Counted from the first letter of the stretch, positions 1 through 11,185 are shown. The stretch is DNA of 64,000 nt from Agapetus fuscipes (GCA_951799405.1 OX637344.1:15376001-15440000), one strand, 5' to 3'. Notes: generated by a model from the sequence alone, not told the origin. Translations and numbers: made by a program.

Positions 1-332
1 ATCTTTATCCACTGCTGGACATAGGCCTTCCCCATATCTCCCCCTCCATCTCTGTCTTGCGCTTTCTAAATGCAGTCTCCAGCAAGCCTTCTTATATCAT
101 CAGACCATCTTGAGGGAGGTCCCTCTCTGCTTCTCTTATATTCGCGAGGTCTCCACTCTACCAATCTCTTCGTCCATCTCTGGTCGGTGGTTCCAGCAAC
201 ATGTCCTGCAAAGGACCATCTTGGTTTTGCCACTCTCTCTACGATATCGGTTACTCCCGACCTTATCCATAACTCTGTGTTCCTTATTCTGTCGGAGAGA
301 CACATTGCTACGGGCATAAAAATTAAGAGAAA
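1..332 (-). mobile_element. RTE-type LINE, C-terminal reverse transcriptase fragment
   Basis: The minus strand reads SDRIRNTELWIRSGVTDIVE, then WSFAGHVAGTTDQRW, RLVEWRPRE and PSRWSDDIRRLAG. After a stop it reads KAQDRDG and AYVQQW. This order of motifs is the C-terminal signature of lepidopteran RTE endonuclease-reverse transcriptases as I remember them. In-frame damage and a short length make it a dead 3' remnant running off the window edge. Confidence 0.8.
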
Positions 333-454
333 GCTGGAGAAGAGTGGTTGCTTCCATAAGGGTCACAACTCTCAACAATGAGGAACATGATTTAAAAGCA
401 GAGCAGATCATTTTCTTATTTCTCAGCATGTTTATGTTTATTTACGAACGTCAA

Positions 455-772
455 TGCTATTCACCAGTTGACCGGTCCGAAGTCAAGTGGTTAACGCTGC
501 GGACTCGTAATCGGAAAGTTGTCTGTTTGATTCTCGTCGGAGCACAATAAAACGATTTTTAATTTTTAAAATTGTTCTTAAATAGGTTCCACTCGCCACA
601 TGCGACCCCTTCGGCAAAACTGTGTCAAAATATTACACTATATGTGCAGTTTAGTAGCGGTCTTCACTGGGTTGAAAAATTTAATGTGTCTTTACCAATG
701 ATCGGTCACCAAAGGACCATCCAGACTTACAGCAACTCGATCTTGCTTGTGTGATTGGAACATCTATAGCGA
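455..772 (+). repeat. SINE-like family B copy with a family A tail inserted
   Basis: A degenerate tRNA-like head (accggtccgaagtcaagtgg) and the B body (gctgggttgaaaaat to cagcaactcgatcttgctt) are separated at about 572-665 by the 3' tail of SINE family A (aataggttccactcgccaca onward). The nesting shows A was active after this B copy. Confidence 0.7.
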
Positions 773-904
773 AGATATAGGCGTGCATTCTGTATGGCTA
801 CTTCTCAACCCGGTAGGGTGACGTCATATTTTTTCTCGAATTAAATGTGCAGACTCCACAATGTATTATGGTAAGAAAAAAGTAAATCTGTACCATTTGC
901 CAGC

Positions 905-1010
905 AGTAGTTTTTGTGCCACTTCTATAGAAGATCGGCGATCATCATGGCTATTTTGACTTTAGATGCTGCGGCTCGAAACACGGACTTGGTGCTTCTGA
1001 CATTGTGTAA
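905..1010 (-). repeat. LINE 3' end fragment (same type as 8,957-9,130)
   Basis: The minus strand carries the AASK-K-A-MIADL codons followed by a Lys-rich end, homologous to the 3' ends at 8,957-9,130 and 58,383-58,655. Confidence 0.6.
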
Positions 1011-1479
1011 AATAAATCTTAAAGAAGAAATTGCAGTTTAATTAAAAGAACCCAACTAAAATCATAACATTAATTTAAAATGGATCTTCACAATATCGAT
1101 ACAAAAACCCTTCAACAGTTCCTTTTTTTATTGGAGCTTATTTTCAGTACCAAAGTGATGTTTTTTTATTTAAAAAATGAAGGAATGCTATAAAAGAATT
1201 ATTTAGTCCATCTTCAATCACCATCATCATCATCGGCTTCAAACTGAGCTTACAAAATACCCTAAAATACGTTAGGTACTTTGTAGTGAGGTCCTTTTTC
1301 AATATTGACTTTCAATCGATTCAGGTCAGAAGGTTAATCCCATGGGGAAGCTGAAAGTCTCTGGTAAATATATTAAACTATTCAAAACATACTATGCTAG
1401 AGCCCCTCGAAGCATGCTATTAAACTCTCTAGTACTCTATTCGTCTCTTTTTTGTAATCATTTTGTCGAGAAAAGTATG

Positions 1480-1740
1480 GAGGGGTCAGATTGAGGAGAT
1501 TGTGAGAAAATGGGATGTAAAAAGTTAATGTAAAATAAGAAAATATATGAAATACGTGATGGGTATGAATGAATTGAAAGAGGTATGTAAGGATTCAGCA
1601 CCCTTGGAGTGACTACATCACGAAACGGCGCTATAAAGAAATCATCAACTTATCATCATTATCATAAGAAGAAATGGAAGCAGCACTGCAGAGGCTCTGG
1701 CCACCTCTAGCGGAACGGTGACAGAGTTACAGTTACAGTG
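1480..1740 (+). repeat. LINE 3' tail interrupted by a CR1-like 3' tail
   Basis: The segment has the MNELKEVCKD-type RT tail, then an inserted block at about 1,596-1,668 (cccttggagtgac to gaaacggcgctataaagaaatcat) that matches the 3' end of the CR1-like LINE next to the gypsy element. The tail then resumes with GAGGCTCTGGCCACC and a GTTACA repeat. Confidence 0.55.
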
Positions 1741-1754
1741 ACAGTTACGTTATT

Positions 1755-1960
1755 TCAAATGTGAAATGTTTGTATGATGTGTTTCATGAAAACTGTTTTT
1801 TTTTTAATGTTTAAAAGAATTCTCGTGTTTTATCTATTTTTCTTAGTTCAGATTGTATAGAATGTGATTCTTAAGACGTTTCCATCTTAAGTTAATCTTT
1901 GGATCAAATGGTGAATAATCCAAACAAGCACTGGAAGAGCGACTTATAAACTGCGAAATA
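1755..1960 (-). repeat. MITE family D, partial copy
   Basis: Shares tcttagttcagattgta, gaatgtgattcttaagac and the caaatggtgaataatcc block with 14,345-14,860, 18,221-18,457 and 31,154-31,391. Confidence 0.5.
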
Positions 1961-1968
1961 ATATGAAT

Positions 1969-2160
1969 CGGGTCAATAGCTCAGTTGGTAGAGTGCTTGC
2001 ATTCCATGCCGAGAACTCGGGTTCGAATCTTGCAATGATTCGAACTCGAGGTTCGGTGTCTGAAATGATATCCCGTTTCGATGTTAGTCAAAATAAAATT
2101 TACTCAGCCTTCACAAGAAATGATTACCCTTAATTAATGATTCCCTTCGGAAGCTAAAAG
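1969..2160 (+). repeat. SINE-like family A, 3'-truncated copy
   Basis: The tRNA-like head with A box (tagctcagttggtagagtgc) and B box (ggttcgaatc) is followed by the A body up to cacaagaaatgattacc. Confidence 0.75.
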
Positions 2161-2199
2161 CAACTGCACGACAAAACAGTCGATGGTATGGTTGAGCGG

Positions 2200-2400
2200 A
2201 TACGGCGTCGTCACTCTGATTTGCGTTAATGAAACAATCGCAATTTCAAACCCTGCTTGCGCTGTGTCCTACCGATAATAGCTTTGACCATGGTTCAACA
2301 GATGTCATTGGGTAATTATTATTTATAACAATGTCAATACCTGTTTCTGGCCAAATTAAGTTGGCAAATAACATTTCTCTTCACACATATACATAAAATC
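2200..2400 (+). repeat. SINE-like family C, degenerate copy
   Basis: Contains gctttgaccatggttcaaca, gtcattgggtaattatt and acctgtttctggccaaatta, the body blocks shared with the copy at 54,298-54,560. Confidence 0.55.
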
Positions 2401-2894
2401 GGGGTTTTTCTAATGTTTTGGAAATCAAAGGAATTTCTCTAGAATTATATTTCTTCCCTATTTGTATTTCCGTGTCAAATATTATTCAAATATCGCCGAC
2501 AGATGATAATAACAAAATGAAAGACATCTTTTGTTATTTAGACAATGTTTTTTTTTTTCATTTTCAATTTGTTTTTTTTCTTTCATATTTCTCTTTTCAC
2601 AAATGATTTGTTACTCATTTCTTTGTCGTCTTCTTTTCTTCAAACAAACGAGTTTTTTCCCCTTAAAATAACGGAACGCAGATCGAAAAAAGATATATAT
2701 TTAAATGTATGAATATATTTTAATTCATCCGTCAATCCGATCAGATAGCTTTCAATCTACATAGTTTCGATTAATTCCTTGAAGCAAATGTCGTATTAAA
2801 ACGTACGTAGTGTTGGTAAATTGTGTTTTTTTTTTCAAAAGAATCCTATTTTAAATATTTGTGTTTAATAAAACAAAGTCATTTTTTATTTCAC

Positions 2895-3110
2895 TATAAT
2901 AATCTATAAGCTAAGCTGCAAAGACATGTTAAAATATCTCATATTAAATGTATGCCCACAGCAGGCACATTTTGCATGTATGCATATAAATAAACAAAAC
3001 ATTAATATAAGCCTTATAATTCCTGCCGCCTTTCCGTGAAACCAGGGTTGGCATTAGCAAAAGTGAACCAAATTTTTACAGCACGCGTGGTCATCCATAT
3101 ACCAACCTAT
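2895..3110 (-). repeat. LINE 3'-UTR repeat (UTR family), minus copy
   Basis: Matches the 3' UTR of the 47,943-49,515 LINE: ctaagctgcaaagacatg, tatgcccacagcaggcac, then cagggttggcattagcaaa and the accaacctat end. Confidence 0.65.
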
Positions 3111-3254
3111 CAGTCAAAAGCTGTTTTTTAAATCTGAAAAAAGTGTAATCTAGACTTTTTCATAATATGAAAATACCCGCATCAACACTATGTCCCAATG
3201 CTATATAACAGCATTCGCTCGAGGATTTTAGACACACACTCACCAAATTCCAAT

Positions 3255-3450
3255 TACTGGTGTTCGGTCGATAGCTCAATTGGTGTATCAAATGTGATGG
3301 ACATGAATGAATTGAAGGAGGAACGTAAAAATAGAAAGAAATGGAGGCAGTTTTGCAAAGGCTCTGGCCACCTCTAATGGAACGGCGACAGAGTTACAGC
3401 TCTCGGCGGAATGGAATGCAAGCACTCCACGAACTGAGCCATCGACTGGA
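3255..3450. repeat. SINE A head fragments facing each other around a LINE tail
   Basis: A plus-strand A head (cggtcgatagctcaattggt) sits at about 3,265. A LINE tail (gaatgaattgaaggaggaac to ctctggccacctctaatgg) covers about 3,303-3,390. A reverse A head (gaatgcaagcactccacg to catcgactggaca) ends at about 3,450. Confidence 0.5.
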
Positions 3451-4119
3451 CATAAGGAAATTTAATACACAAATACAGTAGGATAATTGCAGTGGGGAGA
3501 AAATGGTTTAAAATATTATGGTTGTGTGGAGTTAATTTCAAGGATCACAACCATATATTTTTTAAGTAGTAAAAATAAAGATATCATTGATTCTCAAAAA
3601 TAAAATACCGAGAATTTGAATCCCGCCAAAACGCAGCCCGGCCGGCTAGCCACGCTGTGACGTCAAAATGACGTAGATGGATCCGACAGTATTCTAGGGC
3701 CTAACGGTACACTCCATAGATTAGAAGATCCATCGACATCACATCCAGCTAAATAAAAAAAATGTCCGGTTTTACCGGAAATCGAAAAATTTAAAGAGCT
3801 ATAATTTCAAAAACTAAGCCAGATATTTTTTTTCTTAAAACGCAGATGCATTTTTTTTTAATTTTGTCTATCGGTTTTTGAGAAACAAAAATGAAATTAC
3901 CCTATTGAATATTTACATAAGAAACATAAGGCAGGTGGAGCTATACCAACATGTTTGTGTACAAACCAGACAGGTAAGCATTTGCAATAACGGGTTTTCA
4001 AATTTCCGTAAAAACAAACAATAATGCGGAGTGACCGCTTGAAGGGCTCGACCCACATAAATCCATCCGCAAGAGGAGGCAGCTGACCAAAATGAAAAGT
4101 CAACCCTTACCGACTGACC

Positions 4120-4261
4120 TAAACTATCTGTGGACTAGAAAATAAACTCTACATCCGTTTCAACTAAATCGTCCCTAGTTAGAACGAGAACAAAGATCTT
4201 CACAGTGTCGTTTCGTTGCAAACAAAAAAACCTCGTTGAAACTGCGTAATCTTTCCAGAAA
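4120..4261. repeat. Dispersed repeat G, copy 1
   Basis: Shares the blocks tatctgtggactagaaa, cttcacagt and tttccagaaagt with 35,695-35,860, at moderate divergence. Class unknown. Confidence 0.45.
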
Positions 4262-4853
4262 GTATTGTTATGTAAATGGTACTTAGGTATAAACAAAATA
4301 AATAGGGTAGGTGTATATAGACTCTAGCTGTAGGATGAATTATTATTAAGTACCTAGAGTAGGAAATAGTATATAAGTAGTATAAGTATTGGAAGCTTGT
4401 GGAATATGACGGTTCCAGACGAATCTAAGCCTAGAATGTTTTGATTGTGATAGCTATAAAAGGCGTGAATTGTCTGCAAGGAGACAGTAGGTTGGAGCGT
4501 GCTTGTATGGAGTTTTTTTTTTTTTCGAATTTAAAAAAGGCGGGGTGCGAAATCGGTGCTCTGGTACATACATATTAAGCACAGAAAATGTGGATTCAAT
4601 ATCTTATCTGCAAATTGTGCCCCAAAGCCCTTGAAATATCACAAATATTCAAAAAAGTGGGTAGTGCAATAACTGGTTTCGTATAAATTCTAACCATAAA
4701 TTATACAATTTCTCACTTGCTGTTGACGAACGATAAACACAACTAAAGAATAATAGTGAAAAAATCCTAAAAAAACATGTGTTTACCCGCGAAATATCGT
4801 TGTCGATTAAGTAATTTTTCGCGCAAATTTGCTATGTTCAAAACAGGGAAAAC

Positions 4854-5455
4854 TTGTCTGGTGGAGATCAACCATCCACGTCTGGCAGTCCAGTAGTTGT
4901 AGTAAACTCGGATACAGCTACTACAGCTACTGCTATAGCAAGCAAGCAGCTCAATAAACTTAATTTGCCAGTTGTAGCCAGAACACTGGATCGTTTTGGC
5001 GTTTCCGATCGGGCAGGAGCTGCCATCGTGTCTGCTGCATTAAAAGATATCGGATTGGTGACTGAAGATGATTGCAAGAATGTTGTAGATCGCAGTAAGA
5101 TCCGCCGAGCCCGTACTCAAACTAGGAACGTGCAGATTTCCACTCAGCTTGACCTAGGGCAGTCCATTTGTATCTCGTTTGACGGACGAAAGGATAAAAC
5201 GTTAGTCATGGAAGGCAAGCGCAGAATATTGGTAGTAGAAGAACACATCACTCTTTTAAAAGAACCTGGGTCACAATACATTGGCCACATTATATGCAAG
5301 TCAAGCGATGCTAAAACTATTGCTAACAAAGTTTTAGCTTATTTTGTAGCGAAATCGATCGATACAACTACAATCACAACCATCGGATGCGACGGTACTG
5401 CCGTTAATACTGGAATTCATTCAAGTATCATACGCCTTATAGAAAAAAACATTTT
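4854..5455 (+). pseudogene. Transposase, N-terminal part (frameshifted)
   Basis: The open frame starts at ATG 4854 with a Ser/Thr-rich leader (MSGGDQPSTSG). It contains SFDGRKDKT and GCDGTAVNTG, two acidic motifs plausible as DDE or RNase H-like catalytic positions, about 105 and 180 residues in. After about 5,455 the frame continues to 5,498 but no longer matches the downstream half, because a one-base slip moves the coding frame and exposes a TAA near 5,457. Superfamily is not recognised. It is homologous in style to a multicopy family of uncharacterised invertebrate proteins. Confidence 0.7.
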
Positions 5456-5460
5456 AACGA

Positions 5461-6399
5461 CCGCTCCAGTGGCTAGTGTGTCAGTTACATGCGAATGAAT
5501 TGAGCCTGCGTCACCTTTTTGAATCTATCGATGGGACGACAACAGGACCCAAGAGCTTCAGCGTTCAGCTGGGAAAACAGCTGAAAAACTGCGAATACCT
5601 CCCAGTAGTTGATTTTATACCAATAACATGCAACCTGCCAAACATTACAAAAGTTCGCGGAGATATAAGCACAGACCAGCTTTATTTGTTGGAAATATGT
5701 CAAGCTATTAGTGCAGGACATTGTGATGAAAACTTGGCTAAGAGGTCTCCAGGAAAAATATGTCATTCGCGTTGGTTGACGACAGCCAACTCACTTCTCA
5801 GGCTATACATTTCTACCAATAATCCGACTGAAAAACAGATGACTGTGACTGAATTCGTCTTGAAGGTTTACGCACCGATGTGGTTCCACATTAAAACAAA
5901 ACCTTTGTGCGTTTACGGGGCAAAACACCTACACGAAACCATTAAATTGACTCGGTATCTTCCAACACACTTGAAAGAAATTGTCGACCCCGTGATACAA
6001 AGGAATTGTTATTTCGGTCACTGCGAAAATGTACTAATTGCAATGTTGAACGACGAGAGAAGCCACATCCGAGAACTAGCTGTCAGGCGAATCGTGAAGA
6101 TCAGGGAACAAACGTCGGGGTTCGCTCTTATCCGAGTCTTCAAGGTGCCAAGCTTGAACTTCAACGCAGAGCAATATTATGACCTGATTGAATGGGACAA
6201 AGTTTCTGAACCACCAGTCCTGAAACAAATTAGCACCGAATTATTGAAGGATGCCATCGTCAATCTAGATATAGTGGAAACTCAGATTTTGATACTCTTA
6301 CGCCAAATGCCCTGTCACACTCAAGCAACTGAAAGATGCATCAAACTTGTGACTGAAGCGTGCTCTGCTGTATGTGGCCCCGAAAGACGGGAAGGATAG
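5461..6399 (+). pseudogene. Transposase, C-terminal part
   Basis: The frame picks up at RPLQWLVCQLHANELSLRHL and runs to the TAG at 6,397-6,399. Conserved-looking features are the CQLHANE segment, CHSRWLTTANSLLRLYIS about 100 residues on, and a C-terminal ERCIKLVTEA helix. This half has no internal stop. A single slip relative to the upstream half is the only obvious lesion, so the copy is young or has close intact relatives. Confidence 0.7.
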
Positions 6400-6980
6400 A
6401 TAAAAAATAAGTTGGAATTCTGTAAAATTATTCCGATTTTCAATACCAAGAGAGAATACAAAACTAAGTAATTTTTAGAAATTTACCGTATTTTCAACCA
6501 TTTTTAAAAAAAAAATCTTGTGTTATTTGTGTAAACTGTTTCACTTTATTCTTTTGTTGGTAGTCAACAAATAATATTAATATATAAAATATGTAAAAAT
6601 ACTTATAGTTTTTTTTTACTGAATTTAATTAGAACCCCTGTTTTTGGACTTTTTTGTTTTTTTCAGTGGCTTTGTGGCACAATTTCCACTGAAAATATTG
6701 AAATCTTGTAATAGTGTCTTTGTTCGTATCCCTATGGAGCACCAATTCCCCACTCCGCCCAAATCAAAATCCCAAAAATAAGTTCACGCTCCACCTTAGG
6801 AGACAGTCTCCAAAATACTCTTAGCCATTACAGGCCAAGTCAGCGAAAGTCAACCATACAAGTGAACCAGTGTAAAATAAGCTGTGAACCAAAATAAATT
6901 AATTTAAAATAAATCTCCAGCCGTAAGAAGACCATCATTTTTAATTTTCAAAACATTAGATCCCTAAAAACACTACAGTA

Positions 6981-7235
6981 TTTTTTTTTTTTTTTTTTTT
7001 TTATTCTGTTTTGATTTGTGTATTTCTTTTTTTTTTGGTTTTGGATGCTGCTTCTTTTTGTTTTTCTTTACTTTTTATTGATTTACCTGGCATGATTTGT
7101 AATTTAAAATATTAATTTGTAGAATACAGTAATAGGCGACATGAATTGTAAAAAATATCTTATATATACAAAATTATATTCAATGCTGTTGTATTCTTGT
7201 TTAAACAATAAAAAAAAAAAAAAAAAAAAAAAAGT
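6981..7235. repeat. T-rich and A-rich low-complexity tracts
   Basis: A T tract starts at 6,981 immediately after the solo LTR duplication, and an A tract occupies about 7,210-7,233. Nothing coding is seen between them. Confidence 0.8.
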
Positions 7236-7239
7236 ATTC

Positions 7240-7400
7240 TCAGCATTGAAATTCATGCCTGCGCGAACGCTGTGCGCACGCAATATAAATGTTTTGGTCG
7301 GTAAAATTGACAACTTTTAAAGTAGAAATTCATTATTTTAAAATATTATGACATGTCTAATTTTATCGAGTGTCAAAACACAAAATAGAGAAAGCAAGAA
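7240..7400. repeat. Dispersed repeat H, copy 1
   Basis: Blocks ggtaaaattgacaa, ttcattattttaaa and gagtgtcaaaacacaaaat recur at 35,920-36,045. It abuts the MITE that starts at 7,407. Class unknown. Confidence 0.45.
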
Positions 7401-7406
7401 AACATA

Positions 7407-7823
7407 TCGACGGTTAAAAAGGCAGTAGGACATAAGCGACATACACTAAATTGTTCGGGAGAGCAGTTTAAAGTTTGAGATTGCAGAAAAATGCCATAAC
7501 TTTTTAAATGTCATATCATTAAAATCAAAACAGCTCTAAAATAGCAAAAAAGAAAAGGCATTTATTGGCATTGCTATGTGTTTGTACGATGTTTTATGAC
7601 TTTATATGTCATAAGCGCCTTAAAAAGGCCAAAATCTTATTGGTTACACCAATACCAAATTTCGACAACTCAGTTTTTTACTTGGGCATAAACAAAACAA
7701 AAATCATCGTAGAGCTATGGAAGTTAGCGCATTAGAACGAGCGGAAAATTTCATCTAGGATAACATTCATAACTCATTTTTGACCAAAATGTCGCTTATG
7801 CCCTACTGCCTTTTAACCATCGA
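7407..7823. mobile_element. TA-flanked MITE, family M1, complete copy
   Basis: Terminal inverted repeats of about 35 bp start TCGACGGTTAAAAAGGC; the right end read in reverse starts TCGATGGTTAAAAGGC. TA dinucleotides flank it at 7,405-7,406 and 7,824-7,825. It is 417 bp with no coding frame. TA duplications fit Tc1/mariner-type mobilisation. A second, truncated copy lies at 11,455-11,794. Confidence 0.8.
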
Positions 7824-8309
7824 TATGATTTCACATCATTATTGTTTGAGCGCATTGTCAGTAGGTATTTTGTCTATGGTTGTAGCACGTTAAATGCCTT
7901 ATTCCTATAGCCAATTATTATCCCAGTTTATACTCACTTACTCACATTGTGACAATATAAACTGTATCAGTGCTTCAGTGTTTGTTAATTCTCAAAAGTG
8001 AAGAGACGTGTCTTGTCTCTTTAGCAAAGTATTCTGACGTGTTGGGAAGCTCTGTCGTTGACAGGTCCGGTTGGCAGGTGAGCCATATTGTGTGTGACAA
8101 TGCTATAAGCCAGTTTCTTCTCCATCAATACTATAACTCAACGTCCCAGGCAGTCATTATATGCAAATGAAAAAAGGGACAACCCTACCAGAAGGTTTCA
8201 CTGTGTCCATGTAAACAAAACTTACGCAAAGACAAAAAATAGTATATTTCAACTTTTACATTTTTTTTCCGAAATGTTTGTGCTCCTTGACAAATAGATA
8301 GATATTAGG

Positions 8310-8500
8310 CTGACCTCCTACGCTGTATAAACTTGGTTCACTTTGCCGCAACGGTTTCAGGGAAAAGCGGGTGCAGTTTCAAAGCTTATGCTGATGCAAG
8401 GTTTGGTTTATTTTGTATCTACACATGCAGAATGCGTAAGCTCAAACTAATACGTTCCGTCTTGTGGGCATGCATTGAATATGAACCTTAAATGTCAATA
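8310..8500 (+). repeat. LINE 3'-UTR repeat, plus copy
   Basis: Blocks tggttcactttgcc, tttcagggaaaagc and gtgggcatgcattgaatat in UTR order. Confidence 0.6.
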
Positions 8501-8639
8501 TAGTTTTGCAGATTACGATAAAGATTATATATAGACGGGTTGCAGGCTCTTCAGTTTTAGTTAAAAAAAACAATTGTGATTTTATTTATTATCACACAAG
8601 TTTACATCAAATATAATCAAATTTCATTGTGTACCGTTG

Positions 8640-8850
8640 TGTCTAATCTTATATACTCTATGTAATCTAAGTTGCAAAGACATGTTGTATAAAATATTAA
8701 TTTTCAAAAGCAGATACGTATAAGTTCGCGCTAAAACATGGACTTGCAAATTAAAATCAAATCGAAATGAACATAACCCTGCAACTCTTGCCGACCTTCC
8801 CTGAAACTGGTGTGGCATTGGCAAAGTGAACCTTTATTACAATGAATGCT
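8640..8850 (-). repeat. LINE 3'-UTR repeat, minus copy
   Basis: Reads ctaagttgcaaagacatgt, the Cys-less A/T body, then ccctgcaactcttgccga and ggcattggcaaagtgaacc. Confidence 0.7.
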
Positions 8851-8956
8851 TGGATCGTCAAGCGAATGTCGCCTTATAGAAAATGCGCTTTCAGAAATTA
8901 TAGGACCGTACGTTTGACTTGTTCACTTACCCTCTTCTTCTTCTGTTGGTGTTACT

Positions 8957-9130
8957 TCTAACGAAGATCGGCAATCATCACGGCCATTTTCGACTTGGAT
9001 GCTGCGGCTCGAAATAGCGACTTGGTGGTTTTGTTGAACCATTGTCGCGGGTTTTTCAGCCACGATGTGCGTCGGCGTCCCTGAGCTCTTCTCCCCTCAA
9101 TCTTACCCTGTAAGGCAAAACCATCAGTAT
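8957..9130 (-). mobile_element. LINE RT C-terminal fragment
   Basis: The minus strand encodes LQGKIEGRRAQGRRRTSWLK, NPRQWFNKTTKSLFRAAAS and MIADLR, the same terminus as 58,383-58,640. Truncated at both ends. Confidence 0.75.
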
Positions 9131-9215
9131 GCCGGAAACACAATCCTAGTGTCGCACTCTATGTTTACAAATTTACACTAGCATTTGCTCAAGGATACTA
9201 CACAATGAGGCGGCC

Positions 9216-9431
9216 AGTGGCGAAGGGTGCCATACAACTCGATTCCCATCGGCTTCTCTTTTAAAATGAGACAACAAAGTAGTTAAAAAATGTAGGCATA
9301 AAGTAAAAAAACTACATTTAAAACAATACGTATTTCCCATTGAAACCATGCAGTCTACTTAATTATCATTTTTGCCTCATTTTAAAAGGGAAACCGATAG
9401 GAATCGAGTTGTATGGCAGCCCTCACCACTG
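9216..9431. mobile_element. hAT-like MITE, family M2, copy 1
   Basis: Ends are CAGTGGCGAAGGGTGCC and its near reverse complement. The inverted repeats extend over about 55 bp through aactcgattcc and cttttaaaatgag. A CAGTGGCG terminus is typical of hAT elements. The right end abuts the (CA)n tract, so the 8-bp duplication cannot be confirmed. 216 bp, non-coding. Confidence 0.75.

Positions 9432-9433
<2 letters not shown>

Positions 9434-9513
<80 letters not shown>
9434..9513. repeat. (CA)n microsatellite
   Basis: About 80 bp of uninterrupted AC dinucleotides start directly at the end of the M2 MITE. Confidence 0.98.
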
Positions 9514-9514
<1 letters not shown>

Positions 9515-9779
9515 CTTACTCACTTTATGTCTTCTTCTTCATCTTCCTCTTGTTATAGATCTATAATCTGTTTGTTGTGGAACTCCCTCCTATGATGCAG
9601 AAGACCAGCTTTTCTTCCATCTTTTGGGAGGGCGGCCTGGTAGACGCTGCGCTGGCCGTCCGGTATCTCTTGTGACTTTACTTTTACTTTACTTTACTTT
9701 CACTCTATTTCATTTACTTTAACTACCATTCTTTGAGTTATGGGTTGGTATGAGGCTGGCCACCTATGCCACTGGCCAC

Positions 9780-9870
9780 TGGCCAGACGTGATTCGAACC
9801 AACGTTATTCTGTTCCAAATACGCTTGTTAAACAAGCGACTTGACCCCCACGGCTATAACACCGGATATA
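9780..9870 (-). repeat. SINE-like family C head, minus copy
   Basis: Contains gattcgaaccaacgttattc, tgttccaaatacgc and the acttgacccccacggc block shared with 26,490-26,610 and 54,568-54,690. Confidence 0.6.
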
Positions 9871-10082
9871 AGTTACAACTTTGTAATTATCTTTGCGTGC
9901 TCGGTTTGTCCTGGTAGTTTTATTTTTAGTGTAAAACTTTGGGCATTATCTGTGTATTTATGGCCCTCAGGAGCTTGCGTTAGGCAGCTACTCGGCAGTC
10001 CTTTAAGATTCATCAATGTCAGGGGAAACTTGTACAGGAAGAGGAAAACAACATGTTAACGAAACGTCGCGAATAACAGAAG

Positions 10083-10340
10083 TAATAATATAATAATAAT
10101 AATCTAAGTTGCAAGGATATATTCATTCAAAGCTCTCAGATGTATGCCCACAAACAAACACGTGTAGTTCGCGCTTACAAATGCTGATTGTGTACTTACA
10201 AATAAAATCCAAACCTCAAATCAACATAAGCCCTGCAACTCTTGCCGACATTCCCTGAAATAGGGGTGACATTGGCAAAGTGAAGCATTTTTTAACAGTA
10301 TGGGTGGTCAGCCTCATACCAACCTATAAGTCAAGGAGAA
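10083..10340 (-). repeat. LINE 3'-UTR repeat, minus copy
   Basis: A full-length UTR core from ctaagttgcaaggatat to accaacctataagtcaagg, close to the 47,943 reference. Confidence 0.8.
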
Positions 10341-10384
10341 GCAGAAAACTTACTGCCCTTGAAACCCTTGAAATTCATAACAAT

Positions 10385-10600
10385 ATAGATAATATTAGAT
10401 TAAGTAACTGTAACTGTAACTCTGTCGCCATTCCGCTAAGGGTGGCCAGAGCCTCTGCAGAGCTGCCTCCATTTTTGCCTATCCTTACATACCTCTTTTA
10501 ATTCATTCATATCCATCACCTTTTTCATGCATTTTCTTATTTTACGCTCACTTCGTATTTATATCCCATTCTTTCACAATATCCTCAATTTAAGTGCTCT
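10385..10600 (-). repeat. LINE 3' tail with GTTACA repeats, minus copy
   Basis: Reverse of the GGCTCTGGCCACCCTTAGCG and ATGAATGAATTAAAAGAGG tail also seen at 1,480, 36,960 and 58,655. Confidence 0.6.
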
Positions 10601-11030
10601 AGCAAATAAATAAAATACATTTTATATTTTTTGATAATTATTTATTTCAATTACATTTTTTTTTGTATATAATTATATGTACACAATATTTTTTTGATAA
10701 ATTTTCTAAGTACAGCATTGTCGTAACTAAACATAGAATATTAAAATCCTTTTTAATGTGATAAAAACGTTTTTTTTTTACAAATTATATACATTTTATA
10801 TTTATAACGAGTATTAATGACATTTATACTTATTTGTTTACTTTATTTTATTTTAATATCACATATATAATTATAAGTTTATACAAACCCATACAAATTT
10901 AATCAAACTCAAAAATATTTTATTATTTACATTCACTTATGTATTTGGAAAATTCCGTACAAATATTTTTTAAGCCATTAAAATTAATATGAAAAAAATA
11001 TATAATTCAATCAATGGAATACGTATCGTT
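10600..11030. other. AT-rich intergenic stretch, nothing recognised
   Basis: Long A/T runs without coding frames, inverted ends or repeat-family matches that I can see. Confidence 0.6.
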
Positions 11031-11185
11031 CCCTTAGTGATTGTTTCATTGAAAGGGCATCTTTGAATCAAATGGTAGATAAGCCAAAAAAACACTGGGG
11101 GGACGATATGTCAAACTAAATAGTACGAATATGACCATTTATGTACATTTTATTTATGTTTTTGAATTTTTATTGTTTATTTGTA

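Larger units (their letters stand above)
4489..6797 (+). mobile_element. 2.3-kb DNA transposon, superfamily unassigned
   Basis: The ends are inverted: left aggttggagcgtg, right (reverse complement) aaggtggagcgtg. A second matching block lies about 60 bp inside (ggcggggtgcgaaat and ggtgctc on the left; ggcggagtggggaat and ggtgctc on the right). A 10-bp direct repeat AGGAGACAGT flanks it at 4,479-4,488 and 6,798-6,807. One broken transposase gene is inside. The insertion target is a solo LTR, giving the order of events. A 9-10 bp duplication is Mutator-like, but the protein does not look like a known MULE to me. Confidence 0.85.
4262..6981 (+). mobile_element. Solo LTR (family L), split by a DNA transposon
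   Basis: The LTR runs 4,266-6,977, starting TGTTATG and ending ACTACA. A perfect 4-bp target duplication GTAT lies at 4,262-4,265 and 6,978-6,981. Without the insertion it is about 390 bp, comparable with the copies at 29,649, 36,113 and 45,732. It keeps a TATA-like ctataaaagg at about 4,454 and the conserved aataaatct to gaagacca 3' block. No internal retroelement sequence remains, so it arose by LTR-LTR recombination. Confidence 0.85.

Noticed and set aside
9340..9595. Three overlapping His-Thr repeat reading frames
   Set aside because: They are translations of the (CA)n tract.
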